DNA from: Heliocidaris tuberculata
Taxonomy: Eukaryota > Echinodermata > Echinoidea > Camarodonta > Echinometridae
Direction: 5' to 3'
DNA: 64,000 bases
NCBI GenBank assembly: GCA_025618425.1
Contig: CM046833.1
Location: 2,079,172 to 2,143,171, forward strand
Shown: in pieces, positions 32,301-41,300 of the stretch
Layout of the letters: each line of letters begins with the position of its first letter
Position numbering within the stretch: the first letter of the stretch is position 1
Translations under genes and position numbers: made by a program
The notes under the pieces: model-generated
Told to the model about the DNA's origin: nothing
The model's input: only the letters and a program-made list of their open reading frames with translations
Databases searched by the model: none

Positions 32301-35300
32301 ATCTCACCTTTGAAATGTAAATGAATGCTCTTGAAATATTTCAACACTTCTAATTCAAGGAGAAATGTTTAGAAAAAGAAATTCTGGTCAAGTATTTGCG
32401 TAGTATACGTTTGTGAACATTGCCTGTCACTGTTTGTGACATTTATGAAACATTTGATAATTTTGTTATCGTTGACACGGTTGAAGGCCTATTGTTAGAT
32501 GGACTGTAAAATATAGTCAAAATGCAATTTAGTACTCGCCAAACACAACTTTATAATCTACCTAATACTTTTTATAACATCATGATTGAAGATTTGATCT
32601 ATCATTTACCTGAGTAAATATCATACTTGGATATAGAAGTCTACCCCCCCACTCTACTACCACTGGCCTAGTATATCTGAACCCCTTCCCCCAATAACGT
32701 TCTCTGATTTCTTCTGCTTGACATGGACTTATCTCATGCTTTATAAGGGCTCATTTAGTTGACATTTTAATTCTTTGCTTTCAATTTTTCTTCTTACCAC
32801 TGAAGTTAATTTCTTGGTAAACATTCAAATGTACTTTTATTTGGTTCTCATTTTAGTTTCGAAGGCATATTGATATGGCCTTGGTTTGTGTCTCGTAGCA
32901 TCTTACTGGATACCATAGGAGATGAGGATTTACCAAATTACTCGATAAATGCATTATGGGAAAGGAACTCAATGAAATTATCTCGAATTATTTGACATTT
33001 ACCTTTTTGCCTTCAACATTTCTTCTAGTACTTGGCATCACTTAACTGGATTTAACATTACTCGGTTACCTTCTTTTGATGTTTAAAAAAAAAATTGTAT
33101 GTGTTAAGTTTTGAAGGAATCATTCGGGCCTTGGTATGTGTCCCATAACGTTTCCTTTGAAAATGGGATTTACTAAAGTACAACATTACTTCATGATGGG
33201 AAAGAAACTCAATGAAATTATATTGACTTATTTGATATCTTAATTATTATTTGGCTTGATTTTTTTTGTTGAATATACAAATAATTGAAAATGATATGAC
33301 CTTGGTTTGTGTTAAGTAGTATCTTCTTTAATAAAGTAAACGGGTAAAATACTCATTAATTTTGTATTGCCGGTTTTATCAATCTTCAAGATATTTGCCT
33401 AATAAAAAAGGCCATTTCATCGAGGATACGAGAATAACAATGGACACTCGTCACATTTGGACCACACGAAAGTCTTCATATATCATACCTTGTTCAAGGC
33501 ATATAATTGGGGAAAAGTTTTCTGATTAGACCCACACAATACTCTGCAAACAAGGGAAAGGCTTTGTTTATGCAGACATGTCCCAGGGGGATAATCTTAA
33601 TTTACCTTGTATGTTTGCATGTAATCCCTAGATCTTGCAGGGAGGACAAATACTTTAAAATCACCCGAAGAAATTGTGTATTCACAAGGTTTAGAAGGTT
33701 TATCCTCACAATCTCTACTATGTGCCTGTTACACCAGGGGGTGTTTCACAAAGCTGTTCGTAAAGTTACGCATGACTTTACGAATGATTTAAATATGACA
33801 AGCCAAATGGGATGCTCAGTCATTTTTAACTGCCTCAACTAAAGTTGAACTGAGCAGATGTAGATTAGCATTCATATTATAACAAACATTTTTAATGCAA
33901 AGTATCCTTTTTGCCATAATTTAATTGAGGTTATTGGAAATACAGTCACACTTTGTTAAAACACCAGTAAAAACTTTTGGCATCCTATCTGGCACTTCAT
34001 ATTCAGGTCGTTTGTAAAGTCATGCGTAACTTTACGAACAGCTTTATGAAACACTCCCAGTTCTTTTTCTAACGCCACACACTTAAGTCATAATCTAATG
34101 GCAAGTAATTGGTTATCTGAGCACCCATTGTGGATCGACTAACGCTGTTCGAATGGGAAGTCAAACAATTCTAATTATTCTCTTTCCGGAAAGTGTATTA
34201 TGTTAAAAAAGATCATTCTAAAATGATTTGCGGTATTGAAAAAACGATCACAATTCTCTTCACCGCTCTCCTCGAAATCTGTCATTTTCACCAATTGTTG
34301 ATGACAGTAAGTACATACTGTTTGATTAAGCATTAAAGAGATCCACGTGAGGTAATCCCTTCTGAAGCAGCGAAGGACATTATTGTCACCCAAGACATTA
34401 TCCTCTTCTACCTATATTCGTGACAAGGTCAAACTTTTGAATGTAGGTGAGAAAAAGTGTACACGGTAGATACACTGAAGACAGTAGGCCTTCAGATCAT
34501 AGATGAGGTGAGAGGGATCACAAATTTTCTTCTAAATTGATATGGATTACTGAAGGAATGGGAGGTTATATCCTTTCCATCTTCATCCAAGCATTTTACA
34601 TGTTTTCGTGACATGAGTGTACTTTTATCGACGTGAAATAGAAACCTGATAACGAGAAACCGATTCCAAAATGGGAGAAAACTTTCAGGGTACTGTCATT
34701 AGAAAATGCATTCCACTTTCAAATGCACATTTCCAAGAGTTAAGACAGTATTGATTGCCTTGCATCAATTGGTGCATGGCTATCAAAATGCATTTATATA
34801 ACATTTCGTTTGACAAGGTGTCGTTACTGGAAAATGTTGACAACGTCGAATTCATCTTGATAGCTGCATTTCACAATTGTTGTTTGCCAACACTGAGAAC
34901 GCATTTCCCGTTTACAAAGAACTCTGAGATTTTAGCTAAGGACGTCAAATAATGATGTGAAATAATTCTGCCTATGTCCATGATGTCAAAGATAATAATT
35001 AGCTTCATCCAACCGTCTGTTACGATATGACTTACGGTTCACTAATGAATGTGGGAATCACTTAATTGCAGTTAATGATAACAGGGTCAATGATTGATAG
35101 TCATGTTAACAATCATTAAAATCATTTTCACCTTTCCAGTCAATTTGTGCCAATTATCATGATTGATGTTAGACGAGATAAGACATAGATAAAGAAGACG
35201 AAGTATTAAAATTAGGGAATAAAAGAACGAGAGAAATTCAGAGGGAAATGAAAGACAGAAGGAAAGTGAGAGATGGACTCAGAGAGAGAGAGAGAGAGAG

Positions 35301-38300
35301 AGAGAAAATGATAAAGAGAGACTGCAGACAGGTGAAGAATCCTACTGAATCTTAATTCATTGTCATTAATGTAAATAGTAGAGGGTTTTCGAATGTTTCA
35401 ACGTGAACGCCGTCCTAGATCCTCCCAGCTACAATGGACTGCTTTGTTTTAACTGCATACCGCGCTTTGTGCAAGAACGGCTCACCCGTCCACTGGCTTC
35501 TTCCTCGTCCACTAGTCAGATCGAGAACGCGTCAAACTGCCGTCTTCTCTAAAACGTGAACCTCGCTTCACCTACTTTGTATGAATAACACAAAGCAGTC
35601 CATTGTAGCTGGGAGGATCTAGGACGGTGTTCACGTTGACACATTCGAAAGCTCTCTATTGATATGCCATAAACACAGCAGATGGGAAGTACATCATAAG
35701 CTGTATAGTATCAATAAAATGTTCAGTTAGTTATCAAGCTCAAATATCAGTTATATTTCAATATGGGACTATTGATTGATTCGGATTATTTGTTTAATAA
35801 GGCGGAGACCCAGACCTGCTATAGCATAGCCATTTATGCACCTAAAAATATTCATAGTCAAAATCCATTTTTCTTTATGCAGAAAGCAGTTTGCACTCGA
35901 CTAGTAGGTCAACTTATCAAACAGCACCTGCTGTTATTCTCAATATAGGTAAGATTGGTTTTTGATATCATCTATAAAATGATAATTGTACAGTTTTGTA
36001 TTTATACAAAACAAAACAAAACAAAAATGTCTTTGAAAAACTGACATTGTTTCAATCGAAATGTCGAGACAATCCTAAGTATACTCTCGTTTTCATATAA
36101 CCCGGGACCCGTAATGAATAGTGTATGATTTCATGCTCGAAAGAAACCATAACTTATTACTAATACAATACTCTAGTGTTCAAAGTGTTTATTATGAATT
36201 ATCCTTATTTCTATTGTAAGCTTTTAATTAAAGAGGTATTTAAACAATAATTTCAAACAAGACAATAATAAACCAATCATGTTTCCGCCTGTCATGTTCG
36301 CTATCATGCCAAATACCTGTTTTTCATATTTTTTTTCAATTCTCTTCTCTCTTCATAATAATCATTTTCTCTTTCGCACATTTATTTAGTCTCAGCTGTA
36401 AACATTATTTAAAATATGTCTTTTGCATCAGTCTCAACTGTAAGCATTATTTGAAAAATTGTCTTTTGCATAAATTTCATTCTCTCGTTTTTACAGATAG
36501 TGTATCCGTCTCTCTTTCTCTCACATTTCCATCTTCGATATACAAGGCTGCTTACTCAGATCCTAACTCACCGGAATACCAGGATGTAGAGTCAAACTTT
36601 ACTAGAAATGTAAGTTTTCTTTCTGATATCTGTTTTAATAAAACATGAAATAATTTGTGATTTTTTTTTTTTTGGAATAGGGAAGAATACATACATATAA
36701 TTAGGCAACTTGACTGGAGAGCCTAACCATGCTAACAGGATGCTATTTTTTTGAATTTTTGTGCTGTGTTTTTGTTTTACGAAGTATAGTAAAGTTACTA
36801 ATAGCTGCATCAGGGTATTTCACGAAACCGCATGTATTACAATTTTACGCATTTCAATGGGATGTCGGCGAACGTGAAAAGTTGAAAAGTTAAAAAGGTG
36901 GAAATAAATGTCATTAAATTGAAAGTGAATTGAAAATTTAACTTGTACTTATAATGACAGTTTTGTGAAACGCTGCACAGATTTATTACTTTAAAAGAGC
37001 GGAATGAGTTAAAACTTTTTAAAAGTTGAAAGATCGGATAGAAAATAAGATGTAAAAGAATGTATTCTTAACAAAAAATGATACGCTAGCTGATTCAAAA
37101 TAGGAATTTCATAAAGGGAACTCGTAATGAACCTTACCCGTTGACTACTGAATGCTGTAACTGCTATAGGCTAAATTCAGTAGCCACCCGGGGAGTGTTT
37201 CATCAAGTGTTTTGTCAGTGATTTTTACCGACAAATTTGCTCTCAGCCAATCAGATGCAAGGATTTCAGTAGCTTATAACAGTTATTGTAAATTGTCAGT
37301 GAAAGCAAGTTTCATGAAAATGGGCCCTCGTTTCCGTATTCAATGGGTTAAATAAAGTTCGTATGCCTCTCTTCATTTATTTATTTTTTTATACAGATAG
37401 ATGGTGTGTTTCAAAATGGAGAATTTTCATCCGTCTATGACAGAGTAACCGTTGATAGCATCAGGTGGGTAGAAGTAGATATGGTGTTAGAATAATCATA
37501 ATGTGTACTTAAGTGATCTTAACTTTTGGTAATGACATATTTTTTGTTCTCGAAAGATACTGTACATGTATAAAGAATCTAGTTAAATTAATAGTAGCGT
37601 TGCTTCCTAGAACGCAGTGCTGGGTTATTAGAACCAGCGTAAAGTAAATTTCCTGAAAATCACACATGAAAAAAGAGCATTCCATATAATATGGACGATG
37701 TATTATTATCATGACTATAACAGTTTCATCCAAGGTATGATTTATTTTCATATTTTTTTCTTCTTAGCAACTATTCAGATAAAAAGATCGTTTCTTATAT
37801 CTATGAATGTTCTTAATCATCCAGGTAGTATAACGTTGAATATTATAAACAAGTCAACTGGACTTACTTAGTTTTAGCTTGCGACGTTTCACGTCCACTC
37901 CGGGACTCTTCATCAGCCCTACTGATATTTGGCGGCAAACGGTCGTTGACCCGTGATGGGGTTGAGGAACTTCGGAAAACGCTTCACAAGTCCAAAGTAA
38001 GATCACAGGACAAACCTACACGTGGTACGACACCGACAGAGAAGCGGCGGCAGAACGTCACGGTTCCCTATGTCTCCGGACTTCCAGAGAAAAACCGCAG
38101 AATCTTCTGCAAGTATCAAATTTCTTTCTCTTTCAAGTCGACCAACACACTGAGACAGAAGCTAGTCCACCCAAAGGACAAGACCCCAAAGGACCATCGG
38201 AATAATGTCGTCTGTGCCATCCAATATAAGGGTGACAAGTGTGGAGAGCTGTACGTAGGTGAAACGAAGCTAACTTTAGCCCAACGCATGTGTGGAGAAT

Positions 38301-41300
38301 CTGCGGTATACTCCCATCTGAACAGTACCAAGCACACCTTTGACAACAAGGTCGTTGTCTTAGATCGAGATGGAGAGGGGAGTCGAAAATGGAGGAGCCA
38401 TTTCTTAACAGAGGAGGGGGCCTACGACACAACCTAGCCAGGGTTTACAACTTGGCAGTTCGGAAAAATCCCTCGACGTTTTCCAAAGTTTCTTGACCCC
38501 GTCACGGGTCAACAACCGTTTGCCGCCAAAGATCAGGCTGCCTGATGAAGCGTCCCGGAGTGGACGTGAGACGTCGCAAGCTAAATCTAAGTAAGTCCAG
38601 TTGACTCGTCTATAATATTTAAGATTTTCTTACATATATTATCTATTTGTTTGTGTCTGCATCCCAATCATTGCTGAATTGACACAATTTTATATGAAAT
38701 TTTACACTTTTCCTTCAGATCAGGTAGCATCATCATCGATACAACAATCCATCTCAGTGGTGTACCAACTCATCTCCATAGCAACCTTGCATCAGTTGAT
38801 GTTCCTGAGATGGAGATGTTCCTTGGGAGGAGGGTCCAATCTAATATAGAAGATGGTTACCCGACTGATGAGATATTACTTTTCCAATTAAATGGAGGTG
38901 AGTTGGCAAACTAATTAAAGAGAGTAATTTTTTTCTTGGATAGACGGGTCTCAATATTTTCGGGCTATAGTGCAAAGTGGATCTAGTATTATGAGAGCAA
39001 GAAAGTAAAGGTTAAAAATAAAATGTTCATTTTTTTAAAAAATTGAAGATAATTTTGAGGAAAATCAGGAAAATTGCCATATTTTATGCACATACCTCAG
39101 TCATATCGACAAAACAAATGAGATAAAGGATAAAAGACACAACTCTTTAGCACTAAATGCCATTATGATATTGCTTAGACTTTTAAAAAATCAATTCATA
39201 TATATTTCTAAGGTAGAATTGTGGTCAACGGCATATGAATAAACTTAATAATTAAAAGTAAATATTCTCTTGGTTTATTTATTACACTAAAACTTTAATT
39301 TTATTATTATTATTTTTGCAGCAAAAGTCAGTTCTCCATCTGTATCAACACTACCTCAAGGTAAGTGAAATGTAAAAAGATTTTGATTTGCTCCTATACT
39401 AATATCTAAATAAAGAACTAAGGATTTTTTAATGATCAAATATAATTGCATTGTAGTATATGTCGTTACTCCTATCTTTATTTACAATCACCTTATCTGG
39501 CTTATGTCCGGAAACACTTAATGGGCAATCCAACGTTTTTGATAAGTTTTGTGTGAAAGCAGGAAAATAATTGACACAGTATGGTGAAAGTTTGAAAGAA
39601 ATCAGACAAAAAATGAGAAAATCATGAATGTTTGAAAAATGACATCGCAAAATCTATGCAAATCTCAAATTAGCGGTTCGGTCAATCGACCGTGACGTAT
39701 TCACGTTGTACACTAAGATGTCATTTACTTCCAGATTTTGTCCTAAGCGCCTTTTCCTTCGGGGCGGTGCCAATATATATATATATATACATATAAGGCA
39801 AACAATTATGTTGAAATAAAAACACCGCAAGACGTAGATGACATTGTCATAGGTCATCCAAAAAGAATCAGATCCTAAGGAGAAATACATTAAAAAAAAA
39901 TTGTCATTTTAGTAGTTTTGTGTGTTGGGACAAATGGGAGAGTTGATGTTGACGGCCGCTGCATCCCAGTGACATTATTTATTCTGCAAATTTGAAATTG
40001 CCGTATGTATCATAAGTATAGTGATTTAACCAATTTCATTCAAACTGTCACCAATCTGCTTCTCTGATTTTTCTACTTTCTTTCAGTTCAATCTACCATT
40101 AAGGTTGGATTTCCCTTTCCCTTGAACAATTAAGTAACTCGGATGTATCGTTATCTCATCAATTATCAAAGTTTAGCACTTAGAATTGAAAAAAGGCGTG
40201 TAGTAAAAGTAAGATGAATAACGGAACTGCATTACACACAGTTCTGTTACTTAAAGCCACATAGTCGTATGTTCTCATGGGGAATTTGACAAGATTCGGG
40301 TGTTTACTACCTTTTATCATTGAGAGTGGACTTTACTTTTAATGACAGGCATTTCTTATGTAATGCTTTGTTCTCTCTTCCTACTAATGTGTAAGAAAGT
40401 GCACAATGCACATGGACACTGGCGACTCAGTACCATTAACAAAACTATGTGTAATGCGCCACCTCCGCATGGGGTATTCGCTCACCGTATGGATGGGCCC
40501 TGGGAAGGGGACGAGAACAACATAATTCATTTCGATTTGTGTTTTCTTTTTTCCCCCCCAGAGATTACTATTCCTATAGTACACAACCCGAGATGTTTTC
40601 AATGCACGACGAGTCTGGACTGCGTTCCTCTATCATGGGTGTGTGACGGCGATATCGACTGCAATGAAGGCGAAGATGAGCGTAACTGCCGTAAGTATTA
40701 TCACTGGCAGATTCGGGGGGGGGGGGGGGTGGGGGGAGTGGGGCACAACCGGAGCATGCCACCGTTTAAACCCCATCTGGCATACTCTAAGTACACACAG
40801 AGAATTGTGCCCAGGCCATTGTGTTTATGTGCCTCCTTACATATTTTATGCTCAAAGGTCCCTCAAAATGTAATTTAAAAAAATTTAAAAAAAAAATGTC
40901 AGATATTTTTGGGAATTGTGTTCTTCCTTTTACAGAAACTCGGTGAGTTGATATTAAAGACAGAGAGAGAGAGAGAGAGAGAAGGGTGAGGGAGGGAGGG
41001 GGTCGAGTCAGTGTCCAAGCAATTCAATGGAAGGTGTGAATGTTCACGGGGGTAGAAATAAGGACATTGATTAGTAATCAAATGGATTGGGGGTAACCTC
41101 AGGACTGGACCCACGCTGACTCAAATACTTGCAGTGTTGTGATTCAAATCATGGACTAGGTTCGGATCATCATTTCGGGCCAAACCGACTCAGCCCTTGT
41201 CACAGCTTAGAGAGACTCCACTCGACTTAGGACTTGAAGGGAGGGATTGTTTACAACACTGATCTACACTGTCACATTATATTATTTACTCTGTTATCTA

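Larger units (their letters stand above)
37838..38621 (+). mobile_element. Penelope-like element remnant with inverted arms
   Basis: The arms at about 37838-37983 and 38474-38621 are inverted copies (for example GGACTTACTTAG… and …CTAAGTAAGTCC; GCGGCAAACGG… and …CCGTTTGCCGC). Between them an ORF (37946-38437) encodes a GIY-YIG endonuclease domain near its end: [30 protein letters not shown], and [14 protein letters not shown]. This is the C-terminal module of Penelope-like reverse-transcribing elements. The reverse transcriptase part is absent and the GIY-YIG domain is cut off, so this copy is dead. It lies in gene 2 intron 6, in the sense direction. Confidence 0.85.

Noticed and set aside
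38116..38432. Minus-strand ORFs of 77-99 codons
   Set aside because: Shadows of the plus-strand GIY-YIG frame of the Penelope-like remnant.
40342..40561. A signal-peptide-like start joined to LDLa 1 of gene 2
   Set aside because: Open frame through intron 8; the strong pyrimidine acceptor at 40561 and phase continuity favour splicing.
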